Of a DNA stretch of 64,000 bases, positions 1-11,590 are shown piece by piece; the first letter of the stretch is position 1; every line of letters starts with the position of its first letter. The position numbers were made by a program, and so were the translations under genes. This DNA comes from Pomphorhynchus laevis (lineage: Eukaryota; Acanthocephala; Palaeacanthocephala; Echinorhynchida; Pomphorhynchidae), in NCBI GenBank assembly GCA_012934845.2, contig WNNJ02002269.1, positions 124,001-188,000 of the forward strand. Direction: 5' to 3'. The notes below the pieces were generated by a model, which was not told the DNA's origin, searched no databases, and saw only the letters and a program-made list of their open reading frames with translations.

Positions 1-300
1 AGACTTGAGACTGTCACGTGGACCCGCCGGTACATCGATATGAGTATGGTCTGGCAAATTCTTAATGATTTGGATCATCCACTTCGAGATTGTCTTCATT
101 TGCGCTCATCCAATATCCTCCGAGGCCATGGTTTAACCCTGCGACGTGAAAGGATAAGAAAATCACGAGCTGTCCAATTTGATCGGCGAGTTGTATCTCT
201 GTGGAATAGGCTTGGAGAGTCAACAGTGTGCAGTAGCAATATCAACGAATTCAAAAAGAAATTACGGATGGAGGATGCCATGGGGAATATATAATAATAC
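1..300 (+). mobile_element. LINE-A (CR1-like) reverse transcriptase C-terminus, 3' end of a copy
   Basis: The frame is open from the window edge and stops at 292-294. It reads ETVTWTRRYIDM, then LRSSNILRGHGL, then FDRRVVSLWNRL and FKKKLRM. The order LRGH, WNRL and a final FK..L block is the usual end of the domain after the reverse transcriptase in CR1-group LINEs, and the LRGH form is common in flatworm LINEs. The rest of the element lies outside the window. It abuts the 3' end of a minus-strand LINE-B, so the two elements meet tail to tail. A related C-terminus occurs at 14760-14925 on the minus strand. Family assignment rests on motif recognition only. Confidence 0.7.
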
Positions 301-2675
301 AAATTTATTAAATGTGGCAAATGCGTACAAGCTGTACGCTTACAAGTCCACAAACAAAAATGAAAAAGTCAAGCGGATAAATTGTTAAAATGGGATCGGA
401 TTTGTCGTTTGAAGCACTGCAGGGAAGTTGATTGGCGTATATGAATGGGCAGATGATTCCACGATAGAGGAGCAGCCACCAGGAAGGAGCGGAGTCCAAA
501 GGAGGTAGAGTAGTTTGGGACATGTAAAAGAAGGGAATTACAGGAACGCAAGGAACAGTAAACAGGACGAGAATTATCAAGAAAAGGAAGGTTGAGAAAT
601 GAAGGGGTATGAAAAGTTACAAGGCGGAAAGCAACGATAAGAAGACGAATTTGAACACGACAATAAATTGTAGGCAAATCGAGAGAAGCAAGATGGTAGG
701 ATGTATGATCAAAACGACGAAGACGGAGGAGAATTCGGACAGCTGCGTTGACGATGCGTTGTAGGGGAAGAAGAGTGGATTTAGGTGAGTTGGAAAATAG
801 ACTAAGACAATAATCGAGTCTAGAAAAAAGGAGATATGATATGAGTCATACAAGAAGGGAAATCGATCAATCTACGCACTTGACGGAGGTTGCAGAGTAT
901 CAAGGTAGATGAGCGTACTTTATCTCTAAGGAAAGGTTTAAGTGAAAGTCGGTTGTCAAAATGAAAGCCTAGGAAAACGAGATTATCAACGATAGGAAGA
1001 ATTGTAGAATTTAATGATACGGAGGGAGGTTCGAAGCCGAGGCGTCGAGATAGGATCCACATAATTTTGGATTTATCAGGATTCAGAGAAAGGCGAAGGG
1101 AAGAAAGATGATTGGAAATTGAGACAAGACAGCTGGAAACAGAAACACTAAGATCGTGAATACGATAAACAGGTGCGTGAGCATAGATGAGAATGTCATC
1201 AGCATATTGCATAACATGGAAGTTAAATTTATGAGAAATCGAAGACAAATCACTAAGAAGAAGAGAGAAAAGTATAGGGACTAATACGGAGCCTTGCGGA
1301 ACACCGGACGGAATGAACGAAGGATGAGAGAGAAGAGTTAGAGTATACGCGAAATGTACGGTTTGACAGATATGAAGAAAACCATGATACAGTGGGTAAA
1401 GAGAAGCCATAATCATGACGAAGGCGATGTAGAAGAATCGAGTGATCGACGATGTCAAAAGCAGACGATAGATCAAGAGAAACTATAAAACTACATAATT
1501 TATGATCGCGCGAGATGAGTAAGTCATTATAAACTTTAAGACAGGCAATTTTAGTAGAGTGATTAGAGCGAAAAGCGGCTTGGAAGGGAGGAAACAAGTT
1601 AGAGGAAAAGAGATATGTATTAACTTGCTTGAGAACGAGACGCTCAAGGAGTTTAGAGAGGGTTGGGAGAAGTGAGATTGGACGGTACGAAGATGGTAGT
1701 GAGGAGTCGAGAGATTGCTTTTTGATGAGAGGACGAACAGTGGCGCATTTCCAGATGGAAGGAAATGTACGGCTACGGATGGACGAGTTGAGCAATGTGG
1801 TTAGGAAGGGTGAGATAGAGGAGCAAATATTTTTAAGCAAGTGAGTGGGAATTGGGTCAGAAGGAGAGGTTTTATTAGGTAATGACAGCAGAACCGAAGA
1901 AACTTCATCAGACGAAACGGGAAGAAGGTGGAATTGTTCTGGGAGGGAAGTATTTAAAGAGAAGAGTGGGTACAAGGGGGCTATGGGTAGTAGGGAAAGT
2001 AAATTAGATAGCTTAGTTTGTAGATAAGAAGAAAATTCATCAGGATTTATATTACAAGGGGTAGATGATCGTGAAAGAATTGAGTTTAAGATTTTCCAAT
2101 GAGATTTAGAGTTGGAAGATGACTCGAGTTGATTTCGCCAAAAGAGAGTACGTTTAGTACGTATAAGAATGAGATGTGAACGGCGTTGAGAAAAGTAGGA
2201 ATCACGAAGATTTGGAGGGAGTGAGTCGGGTGAACGTTTAAGAAAGCGTTTATACATACGAAAAGAGTGACGGAGTCGACGCTTAGAAAGACTACAGTCA
2301 GAATCGAACCAGGGAACATGGCGCAAGCGCTGGGAACGTCGAAGTCGACTAGGCAGAAGGTTATTGAGGATCGACGTAAGTTCAGAATCAAACAGAATGC
2401 AGAAATCATCGGGAGAGAGATAGTTAAGAGGAAGTGAAAAGAGTGAAGAATTGAGTAAGGCTGTGCAGAGAACAGGGATATCGAGAAGCTTCCAGGGTCG
2501 ACTTGGTGTAGATAAAGGTAAAGGCGGAGAAGGAGGATGGGGACGAGTAAGAGTGACAAGGAAATGATCGGACAAACCAGGATCAGTAATTGACAAGGAG
2601 GTATAGTCATTGAAGCAGCTAGGAACAGCTATGATGTCGAGAGCACCGCCGAGAATATGAGTTGGGAAAGCTGCT
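295..2675 (-). mobile_element. LINE-B (L2-like), 5'-truncated copy
   Basis: Read on the minus strand, this begins at the end of the endonuclease (PTHILGGAL, then ISDPGLSDHF-like TDPGLSDHF at about 2670-2565). It continues through the reverse transcriptase (SSYRPISLLPTLSKLLERL, LDLSSAFDIVDHS, then VPQGSVL and QYADDILIY) and a C-terminal domain (RSCNSLLLHVPNY, SWNHLPI). The 3' end at about 300 has the same tail as the complete copy at 36.4-40.9 kb. The frame changes at least twice: once near 1300-1400, between SYLSNRTFR and VPQGSVL, and once between the fingers-palm part and the C-terminal part, near 680-830. A 5' truncation in the endonuclease is typical of incomplete target-primed reverse transcription. 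The copy is dead. Confidence 0.85.
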
Positions 2676-3419
2676 TTTCCGTATTTGTGATACTTTTATT
2701 ATTTTCTATTTTTTCTGCGGTGAACCAGCCAATTAAGCCATGCTTTTATGTGCTGTTGAAACATTAATAATAAACAAACTATTCCAAACATTTATTGCCC
2801 GTTCATTCAGTCTGTAAAATGTTCACAGCATATCCGGCAGTTTTTTAAACAGTATCATACGATGGCCTGGCAATCTCATATCCTTTCAAAACCTAACTAC
2901 ATTCAACAGGAATATTATCAACTGAATGTTCAATTCGCCAAAGTGCAATTAAGTCAAGAAAAAGATAGTGATAAAGATAGAGATACAGATAAAGCATTCA
3001 AGCATCTTAACCGTGAAGTAAAACTCCCTTGACAACACAACCGGGAAGCACGTCTGAATACATATTCTAAGTTAATAAACTCACCCCTGGTTGTTGGAAA
3101 GGTTGCCTGTACACAATAATGTGTAGTTTTACTAGGGTACAATAAAGTTTGACGACGATTAATATCGATAATTGTGCAAAAATAGTCTTGATGCAGTATA
3201 AGGAGCGTTTCGATTTTAACAGCACATGATCGTTGTTTGCTCTTGTCTTTAGCGATTCGTGAATTATCGCTCCCTGATCGAAATGCTCTGAGACTCGCTT
3301 GATTGAGTGTCAATTTATATTGTAGTCAAAATGAGTTTTATATTTACCCAATATCATCTATACACACATTGTCGCGTTGAGTATCAAGACAGTGTTATTA
3401 CACCATGTCCCGATACAGT
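2676..3419. other. No recognisable gene
   Basis: The stretch is AT-rich and follows the truncated LINE-B. A short minus-strand open frame (2954-3313) ends in a low-complexity Ser-Leu run and resembles nothing I know. The run aataataaa near 2765 looks like a LINE-type tail, but no element can be defined. Confidence 0.5.
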
Positions 3420-3600
3420 TAAGGTCTTGTAAAAATTCACAATCTACCTCGTTTTGGGTTGTTGTCCATATTTTGGCATGTCAGCAAATGGCAGGTGATG
3501 ATACTTTAACCTTAGGTGTAGGTCATTCAAAAATATTATAAAGAGAAGTGGGCCTAAGACCGTGCCCTGAGGTTACCCTAATGATAATCGCAAGATATTT
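3420..3600 (-). mobile_element. LINE-A reverse transcriptase fragment (motifs 4-5)
   Basis: The minus strand reads PQGTVLGPLLFIIFLNDL, followed by HHLPFADMPKYG. The first block is the GVPQGSVLGPLLF motif of a CR1-like reverse transcriptase. The second stands where YADD should be, but the catalytic DD is degraded to FADMP. Upstream in reading order, the earlier motifs of the same type lie at 4026-4390. The enzyme therefore appears to have been split by later insertions, including the LINE-B 3' end at 3735-4018. Confidence 0.6.
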
Positions 3601-3659
3601 ACAAAACATAATCTAATCGCAAAACAAAGGATCGATCCTCAAGGAATAATAATAATAAA

Positions 3660-3725
3660 GAGTGGTCCCGCTTCATCATCGGGTGATGATGAAGCCAACA
3701 TCATCGGGTCCCGCTTCATCATCGT
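3660..3725. repeat. CTTCATCATCGGG tail repeat
   Basis: The string cttcatcatcggg and its inverse catgatgaag-like form occur back to back here. The same string occurs at about 18258-18272 next to a SINE-like sequence. It is probably the 3' end of a short retroelement present twice in inverted orientation. Confidence 0.4.
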
Positions 3726-3734
3726 GTTATTATT

Positions 3735-4018
3735 ATTAATAATACAAATTTATTAAATGTGGCAAATGCGTACAAGCTGTACGCTTACAAGTCCACAAAC
3801 AAAAATGAAAAAGTCAAGTAGATAAATTGTTTAAATGGGATCGGATTTGTCGTTTGAAGCACGGCAAGGAAGTTGATTGGCGTATATGAATGGGCAGATG
3901 GTTCCACGATAGAGGAGCAGCCACAATGAAGGAGCGGAGTCCAAAGGAGGTAGAGTAGTTTGGGACATGTAAAAGAAGGGAATTACAGGAACGCAAGGAA
4001 CAGTAAACAGGACGAGAA
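3735..4018 (-). mobile_element. LINE-B 3' end, heavily truncated
   Basis: This copy is almost identical over its whole length to 295-565, including the tail with gcaaatgcgtacaagctg and the C-terminal coding part RSCNSLLLHVPNY, SWNHLPIHIRQS. Only a few differences are visible. The two copies therefore derive from the same recently active LINE-B subfamily. The copy sits inside a LINE-A fragment. Confidence 0.85.
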
Positions 4019-4025
4019 AATTTAA

Positions 4026-4390
4026 AAAGTCAAAACCAAGTGCTTATAAAGAGTCAAAACCAAGTGCTTATAAACTCTAGGAATGTCTTAATCCAGTAAC
4101 AATTTGCAGAATGAACACCGTAATGGCGTAATAATGAATCTAAACGGATGTGCGGAACTCTGTCAAATACCTTAGAAAATTTAAAAAAAAATATTAACTC
4201 AAACGTAAACCTAAATTAAGAGCAAATATCCAATGATCGCAAGCCGTCAACAGATTAGTTAGGTCCGAGCGACCGGGAATGAAACCGTGCTGAAAATCAT
4301 CAAGAATTTGATATAATTTTGGATGGTCACGTATTCTCTTCGCAAGAATTCGGCAAGCTCGCAGTTTTCGACATAGAGGTTACGCCTATT
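4026..4390 (-). mobile_element. LINE-A reverse transcriptase fragment (motifs 1-3)
   Basis: The minus strand reads DDFQHGFIPGRSDLTNLLTAC, then a damaged AFD region, then RHYGVHSANCYWIKTFLEF. These match the order QxGFRxGRS, then LRxYGV, then WIxxFL of CR1-like enzymes. The frame is then cut where the LINE-B end lies. A 24-bp unit (agtcaaaaccaagtgc...) is repeated twice at 4028-4074. The copy is inactive. Confidence 0.55.
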
Positions 4391-4960
4391 ACTAATTCAG
4401 TTAACTTGAGAAAGATAAAAATCCCTAACAATGAAGAAATAATTTGAGAAGCAGAGTGATCTTTCCTGATTTTTAAAAAGATTCAACTCTGTGTGGGCAT
4501 AGGGCAATCTGTATAGGACACAATGACAACAATTTAAACGAATAGTAATCATCGCACAATTCAGTGACCTTCGTAATTGATTAATTATTTTTAATATAAC
4601 CAGCAACACCCTCGACGCGACGACCTGCTACTCTATCTGCTCTCAAAAGTCAATACCCTGGAATAATCATAAGGGCATTATTATTTTAAAGGAAAGTTAT
4701 GAGTCAGAAATTCAAAACACGTCAAAAACTTTGAAACATATAAAATGTTGCACTTCAGACAATTGAGCAGGTAAGCTCCTGAGATTAGAATAATCTATCA
4801 CCAGAGGATATTCATTAGTACATATTCTCTATGAATAGTTAGATGACAACTTCCTTTGTAAACATATATTCACTAGATGTCGCATCATGGCGTTGTCACA
4901 TATGGTGAAAGATTGATCGATATCCATCGAACTGAGGGACGCCACCTCACAACCCGAAAA
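4391..4960. other. No recognisable gene
   Basis: The sequence has no convincing coding frame, RNA gene or repeat structure that I can identify. Confidence 0.5.
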
Positions 4961-4962
4961 TT

Positions 4963-5643
4963 TCAAATGCACATATTCGATTCACAGTTTTGCAACCTGT
5001 AATGACGTTCGGCCTTGGTATCCTTCAAGTTTTGCCTGTTTTCGAGAGAAAGGTAACGTAAAATCCGTACTTTGTTACCTTTCAGTCGATAACCGCGTTC
5101 TAATAGATTCTTTGCTTGTTCTGTCGATCCTAACACGACCTTTAGCAATTGTGCTCTATCGTTCTTTTTACCCAGCATATAAAGCTGTCTCACTATGATA
5201 GACGACGCGACGTCTTTCTCAACTTTTTCGAACAAATTAGGAAAGAAGTACGTAAACCAACAATATCGACGTCAAGCCGTTCCTGTGCACAAGAGGCTGA
5301 TAACTCATCAAAACCTCAAAGAAGTATGTTGCAGCCCCTATTTGATATATATGATTGCGATCTATGTAACTTTTGCTCTAATCAAAATACGCATTGTTGC
5401 TAAACGAATTACTGCCTTCACCATTCTGTCGGTTTCGAATTTGTAATCATAGGTACTGTCGAAGTAACACCTTGATTGGTTCCTGGATTGCACAGTACTT
5501 TCGACAACTTGCGCAATGACTTTTCCATATTCTCCAGGAACCATCGATCCTTGATAATGTGACCGTTTCCCTCCGGCGAGTTTTCTTGACGTTGAAGATC
5601 CGTTAGTGTTTGTTATTGATAATGATGCAGACTGGACTAGCAC
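4963..5643 (-). mobile_element. LINE ORF1-type (N-terminal) fragment
   Basis: The minus-strand frame at 4963-5235 reads VRQLYMLGKKNDRAQLLKVVL, then AKNLLERGYRLKG, then LSLENRQNLKD. This pattern (R.LG.....RPLKVVL, followed by a basic LR..KVRI block) matches the protein encoded upstream of the endonuclease in CR1-like LINEs. The related segment at 15689-16156 supports this. A second frame at 5362-5643 (SRKLAGGKRSHYQGS...) probably belongs to the N-terminal part of the same protein but is not diagnostic. No endonuclease is attached, so this is a fragment. The assignment is tentative. Confidence 0.4.
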
Positions 5644-5689
5644 TCCCGAGTTGTGTTTTGGTCTATTTCAAGTAACGACTGCCCTTGTT

Positions 5690-5775
5690 TAGTTAAACCT
5701 TGTTTAGTTTGTCCAACATAGGTCTTCTCACAATCAGAACACGGAATGGTATAAATTACACATTGTGATGCTGCA
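5690..5775 (-). mobile_element. PLE GIY-YIG fragment, inverted partner
   Basis: This segment is the reverse complement of 5836-5915 with only small differences. It encodes the same start of the GIY-YIG nuclease domain (VIYTIPCSDC, YVGQTKQG) on the minus strand. The two arms face each other across a spacer of about 60 nt. Confidence 0.6.
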
Positions 5776-5835
5776 ACTGGTTTCCTTTTGAAAATGTCAC
5801 TAAGTCTCGCACCAGTTTAATACGCTCATTAATTA

Positions 5836-6235
5836 CACATCACAATGTGTAATTTATACCATTCCGTGTTCAGATTGTCAGAAGACCTATGTTGGACAAA
5901 CTAAACAAGGTTTAAAAAAGAGAACGTACCAAGATAAGTACAACCTGAAGAAAAGTGATACATCTTCAGCAATATTCAATCATGTTATTGAGACCAACCA
6001 TAACATTGATTTCGAAAGTACAGATATTCTACATAAAGAAAAACAGTTAGGATGTAGGCTCGTTTTGGAATCATTGTACATTTCCATCTTTCCTACAATG
6101 GAAGGGAATAAATCTAACTGGTCCTTAAAATTCCCTCTACAAGACGTACAAAAAGATGTAAACTATAAACTTGCTAAACATAGTGATAAGGTTGCCAAAA
6201 TGAAATTAGCTATTGCCGATAGGGCTATAACTTAG
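5836..6235 (+). pseudogene. Penelope-like element GIY-YIG endonuclease domain
   Basis: Read in the frame starting at about 5850, the protein is VIYTIPCSDCQKTYVGQT, then GLKKRTYQDKYNLKKSD, then SAIFNHVIETNH, then HKEKQLGCRLVLESLYI, and it ends AIADRAIT with a stop at 6233-6235. The IPC..C...YVGQT start, the arginine-bearing helix and the late glutamate (LESLYI) are the hallmarks of the C-terminal endonuclease of Penelope-like retroelements. In an intact element the domain would nick DNA to prime reverse transcription. No reverse transcriptase lies directly upstream, so this is a 3' remnant. The PLE copies at 23-57 kb show no GIY-YIG domain and belong to another lineage. Confidence 0.7.
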
Positions 6236-6685
6236 TTACATTATTTTCAATTGAATTTTCTTTTGTGTAATATTTTCTTCTATTTTTATATTGAAAAGGA
6301 CTGCTAAGTACAGTAGAAATATCAAATAAATAAAGTTCTTTTTGTATTCTCGGGGATGGTTCGCAATAAAAAAGCTACTTTTGAACCGAAAGCAATTTTC
6401 AACGATATAAAGAACTGTTAACATCGTAATATTAAGGTTAATAATGAAAGCGTATGGGCATGTAATGCACGGAAAGGTGTGCATTAATAAATCCTCAAAA
6501 TTCACAACGCAAACGTCCCACAAATGGACACAGTAAACTTGCAGTAATGGGTATTGCAATTAATCTTATCATAAACCTAGAAAAATGTGGTCAGATGTAC
6601 ATTGAACGCAGGTCACGGACCACAAGCTTTCCACTTACGGAGTAAGTGTAGAGCAAATAAATTTGGTTACTTCCTACAAGGACTT
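6236..6685. other. No recognisable gene
   Basis: This is AT-rich sequence downstream of the GIY-YIG remnant. A minus-strand frame at 6236-6559 has no recognisable features. Confidence 0.45.
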
Positions 6686-6905
6686 GGGTTTAATACTAAC
6701 AAACGACCTGAATACGAATACCAACTCTGCTAGAGTCAAAACCAAGTGCTTATAAACTCTAGCTATGCTTCGTAGATCCAATAGCCGAGTCAATATTTCG
6801 TCATTTAAGCCACTTTATGAATCGATGATACTGAATCATGTGTTATATGCACCACAAGCTACACATTTAGAAACAAAACTGAAATAGCGAATAATTAAAA
6901 GATGG
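6686..6905 (+). mobile_element. LINE-A reverse transcriptase C-terminal fragment
   Basis: The plus strand reads KDLGLILTNDLNTN-like sequence, then a stop, then LAMLRRSNSRVNISSFKPLYES and ILNHVLYAPQAT. This matches the region after the catalytic core in CR1-like LINEs (DLGV..., then F..LY...V.P.LEY). It is flanked by unrelated sequence. Confidence 0.55.
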
Positions 6906-7662
6906 TACGAAGAGCAACTCACTAGGTATCATGACTAAGACAATTACCGATCGAACAAGTATTTCTTTGCTAGACATTACATCAATAATAATGATGACAT
7001 GAACTGCCAAAAGTCGTATTGATCATCCACTTACTAATATGTACCCAATTCGAAACAATCAACATTTAGAACGCACGGTATTCATTTCCTGGTAAGTAGG
7101 CAGATCAGATAAGTCTACAGAATCTTACCAGATAGGGTTCCTACTGTATAGAATGGTATATCTGCTCATTTTGTAAAATGTAAATCGCAAACAACATTTA
7201 AGCTCCAAGTAAAAGATTTCGTGACTACCATAACGTGACAATTCTAATTTTAATTTCTCATTAATTGTGATTCACCTTGTAATAAGCTTTGCTAATTTTG
7301 GTGTAAATAAATAATAATCATTAGTATTTACAAACTACATCCCGATTAGTTTAATCAGCTGTGTAAGCAACAAAAAATATCGAAAAAGCAAGTACAGTCT
7401 GTGTACATAATTTTTAATTACCTCAGTGATCATTTAACAGAGTTCCACACCAACAACGTCTTTATTTTATGGCTTCAATATGTTTGTGATTGAATGAATT
7501 CCTCAATTCCTAACAAATCTTGATCTAATGCTTAGATAAAGCGGATTCATATCCAAACCTCACATAATTTAAGATAATTTTCAAAAGGAAGCATCGTCGG
7601 ACAATTAGAGTTCAGTATATTTCTGAATCAAAACCTTGTAGACTAAATCATTTTAATCAAAC
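6906..7662. other. No recognisable gene; flank of the LTR element
   Basis: This is AT-rich sequence with no supported coding region. It ends at the first base of the LTR. Confidence 0.45.
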
Positions 7663-7790
7663 TGTGGTAACTGTATAACTATATTGATTTATTAAATTAT
7701 TCACATTTACCTTAAGTTACCTTCTTATTTGTAGATAGTTGAATAAAGCCTTTCATGTTGGTTCTTTCTGACTACTAAAGTAAAGTCACT
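7663..7790 (+). repeat. 5' LTR (128 bp)
   Basis: It starts with TGTGG and ends near AAAGTCACT. It is identical base for base to 11463-11590. A candidate polyadenylation signal (gaataaagcc) lies about two thirds of the way along. The LTR is unusually short for a gypsy-type element. Confidence 0.9.
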
Positions 7791-10700
7791 TCAATTTATT
7801 CAACTATTTCTCTCGATCTCTAATCAAATGGATTCTTTAATGAAACCTGATCGCTTTATTGGTACTTCAAGCACAACCGCGGCTGAATGGAGGCATTGGC
7901 GCCGAATGTTCGATAATTGTGTGGCGGAGTTGGAAGTTGGTCATCCTGATAGAACAATCAACAAGTTACGGCTTCTGACAAATTATATATCAGCAAATGT
8001 GTTCGAAACGATTTCCGATTGTAAAGACTACGATGAAGCCATTGCTATCCTCGAAGCAGCCTACGACAAACCTAAAAATTCTGTTTTCGCTCGCTATACC
8101 TTGGCAACTTGCAAGCAACATTTAGAAGAGACTGTTGACGAATTCCTCGCAAATTTAAAGCGACTCGCCAGATCATGTAATTTTAAAGCAGTTTCCGCAG
8201 CTAAATACACAGATGAAGCAATACGAGATGCCTTCATTATAGGTTTGAAAAGTGGAGAAATACGTCAACGGCTCCTCGAACGGGAGAATCTCAGACTAGA
8301 TGATGCTATAGTAACGGCTCAATCTCTTGAAACGGCTCAAAGAAATGCTAAATCATTCGAATCTTCTCAAGGTTCCGACTTCTCTGCTCAAATATCGCAA
8401 AACGTCGATAAAGATATCCGCCTAGATAATAGTGACGATAATATCGCTGCCGCTGGAAGGTGGACAAAATCAAATGATTCCAAATGTAGATTTTGTGGAC
8501 GTCTTCCACACCGCAGACAGCAATGTCCAGATCGTGACGCGACCTGCTTCAAGTGTGGAAAGCGTAAGGCCACTTTTTAAATGTCTGCCAAAGCCCGAAT
8601 TCAAAATGCTCAGCAGCCTTCGAAAATACGCTCGCGACATCTAATGTAATGATACCGATTCGTAATGATAGTTTAATACCCGTACGGTTGAATAGCTATT
8701 CGACGGCAGCTCTAATCGACTCTGGCAGTGTAAAGAGTTTTGTTCGATCCAATATAGTGGTTGCTGCAAAATTGCGAAATAGCTATCCTCGGAAATGATC
8801 TTTATGGCGTCCTCTGACCACTCGGTTCATACGAAAGGACACTGTGTTGTAGACGTACGTATCGGTGGAAAGAAGTTTACTGCAATAAAACTGTTGGTTC
8901 TTCCGAACCTATGCTCTCCGGTTGTATTGGGACAAGACTTTATGGGACTGAACACAACAGTGACATTTAATTTCACAAACGACAAGGACAGACCAAAACT
9001 TATACTATCGTCATTGAACTGTATGGAGATCACGCCACCAACAATATTCTCCAAATTGTCTGATGATGTTCGACCGATCGCTACTAAGCCACGTAACTAT
9101 GCTCTTGACGATCGAAAATTTATCGAAAACGAAATTCAATTCCTACTGAAAAATGGCATAATAGAAAGTTCAACCTCGCCAAAGAGAGCACAAGTATTAG
9201 TTACGACATCTAATAGACATAAACGTCGCATCGTCGTGGATTATTCTGTAACTATCAACCGATTCACCTTCCCCGACGCTTTTCCAATGCCCCAAATTTC
9301 AGATATGATCAACGAATTGTCGAAATACAAATATTTCACTAAACTTGGCCTTGAATCGGCTTACTACCAATGCCTAGTGAGATAAGATGAGAGATTTTAT
9401 ACAGCTTTTGAAGCCGCAGGAGCATTGTACCAATTCAAGCGAATTTCCTTTGGCCTGACTAACTCGGTAGCCGCTTTCCAGCGCGTAATGTCTAATCTAA
9501 TAAGCTCGAATCGACTTCAAAATACCTTCATATATGTTGATGATGTTGTGGTGGCTGTAAGTACTTTAGAAGATCACGACAAAAATTTGCATGCGTTCGA
9601 AACTATGATCAAGAAATATAATATTAAGCTTAATGAACAAAAGTCTGTCTACCGTCAAACCTCGTTAAACTACCTTGGATATCTAATCGACGGTGGACGA
9701 ATCCAGCCTGATCCTCAAAGGACTGAACCACTTAGAAACTTTTCTGCTCCTGAAAATCCAGCTGCCATGAAAAGAGCTCTTGGATTACTGAGTTATTACA
9801 GTCAATGGATACCAAATTATTCCGCAAAAATTAGACCGCTTTTATCTGTAGCCTCGTTTCCAATGAATTATACTCAATTAAAGACCTTCGATGAATTTAA
9901 GGATGAAATATGCAAAGCTTCACTTACTACTATTGATGAAGAGTTGCCGTTTTGTGTAGAAACCGACGCATCTTCGAATACAGTCGCTGCAATTCTATCG
10001 CAAAATGGTCGTCCAGTTGCATTCTATTCGAGAAGTCTATATCCATCGGAAAGGCAACATTCTATTATTGAACGGGAAGCGACTGCCATTGTGGAAGCTA
10101 TTCGGAAATGGCGCAAGTTTATGATTTCAAAAAGATTCACTATAATTACAGATCAACAATCCGTATCCTTCATATTCGGAAATCGTTTATAATCCTAAAT
10201 TAAAAACGAAAAATTGATACGATGGAAAGTCGAACTTGCTAGCTATTCCTACATAATCAAATACCGACCAGGAAACCTGAATATTGCAGCAGATACATTC
10301 TCAAGAGTTTGTTCGATTCGCAATTCGGTAGATATAAAACAGTTACACGAATCTCTATGTCACCGGGGTATTACGAAACTACATCATTTTATGAAATAGA
10401 AAAATCTTCCACACTCGATCGAAGAATTCGTAAAGTATACTTGTCGTGTCAAACTTGTGCCGAACTCAAACCCAAATTTCACAAGCCTAATCATTCACAA
10501 TTAGTAATCGCGCGTCGGCCCATTGAGCGTTTGGCCATGGATTTCGTCGGACCTAAACCTTCAGTCGATGATGACAAGTACTTGCTCGTTATCGTAGATG
10601 AGTACTCCCAATTTCCTTTTGTGTATCCATGTAATGATATGTCTACTACAACCGTTATTAAATGCTTAAAAAATTTATTCTCAATTTTTGGAGCTCCGGA

Positions 10701-11462
10701 TGCGATACACTGTGATCGTGGTACTCAATTTATGTCGAAAGAGGTTCAATTATATCTCTGGCAAAGAGGGACTGTGATAACTCATTCTAGCCCATACCAT
10801 CCGACGGGTAATGGACAATGTGAAAGAATAAATGGCGTAGTATGGAGAACTATCAAACTAGCGCTGCCTTCAAGATGTTTAGAAGAAAATCGTTAGAAAT
10901 CGGTACTTGACATCGCATTGCATTCAATGCGCTCACTGCTGTGTACCTCGACAAATCAAACTCCACATGAATGGTGTTTTTCATTCCTGAGAAAAACCAA
11001 AAATGGGTACTCTATACCAACTTGATTGCTTGGTGGACCAGCTATCCTACGAAATTTCCAAAGACATTCGAAGTCAGATCCTTTAGTAATACCTGTTGAA
11101 ATACTCTCTTCGACGCCAACCCACTCGCAAATCAGTTATCAAGATGGAAGAAGAAGTGTAGTATCAACATCCGATTTAGCTCCAACAAGGGACACCTCAT
11201 TTTCATCACAGATTGTCGGTTACTCCAATTATTCGTTGCAACAGTCTGAAGAGGATAATTCCCGGATCAGTGTTCCGTTGGAAAATGACAACGCAGCGAA
11301 TGTCAACAAAGATGATCTAAATCAGGACAATGTGCAAAACGAAAGCTCACCTGAAACCATAGATGAAAGTACATACTCTGTATTTAAGTTCATACCGAGC
11401 AAATCAAGCCGAGGACGAATCATAAAAAGGTCCACCAGATTTAATGTCTAAGGAGGAGAAAG

Positions 11463-11590
11463 TGTGGTAACTGTATAACTATATTGATTTATTAAATTAT
11501 TCACATTTACCTTAAGTTACCTTCTTATTTGTAGATAGTTGAATAAAGCCTTTCATGTTGGTTCTTTCTGACTACTAAAGTAAAGTCACT
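11463..11590 (+). repeat. 3' LTR (128 bp)
   Basis: It is identical to 7663-7790 and directly follows the polypurine tract (aaggaggagaaag) at about 11450-11462. Confidence 0.9.

Larger units (their letters stand above)
7663..11590 (+). mobile_element. Ty3/gypsy-type LTR retrotransposon fossil
   Basis: The element is about 3.9 kb with a 128-bp LTR at each end and parts in the usual Ty3/gypsy order. Gag is at about 7.83-8.58 kb and ends in two zinc knuckles. The aspartic protease starts near 8.65 kb (ALIDSGS), reverse transcriptase spans about 9.05-9.75 kb (YVDD motif) and RNase H about 9.9-10.3 kb. Integrase lies at about 10.3-10.9 kb (DFVGP, HCDRGTQF, then HPTGNGQCER), and a C-terminal tail runs to about 11.45 kb. 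A purine-rich tract directly precedes the 3' LTR. The coding region is broken in roughly half a dozen places, so the copy is not functional. The two LTRs are identical, which normally means a young insertion. No clean target-site duplication is visible. Confidence 0.9.

Noticed and set aside
2954-3313. 119-residue minus-strand open frame
   Set aside because: It has no homologous motif and ends in a Ser-Leu low-complexity run. It is probably chance.
6729-6763. 35-bp segment with 8-bp inverted ends (gctagagt/actctagc), partly shared with 4028-4080
   Set aside because: It lies inside a LINE-A reverse transcriptase frame at 6.7 kb, so the sharing is better explained by two LINE fragments and the inverted ends by chance.
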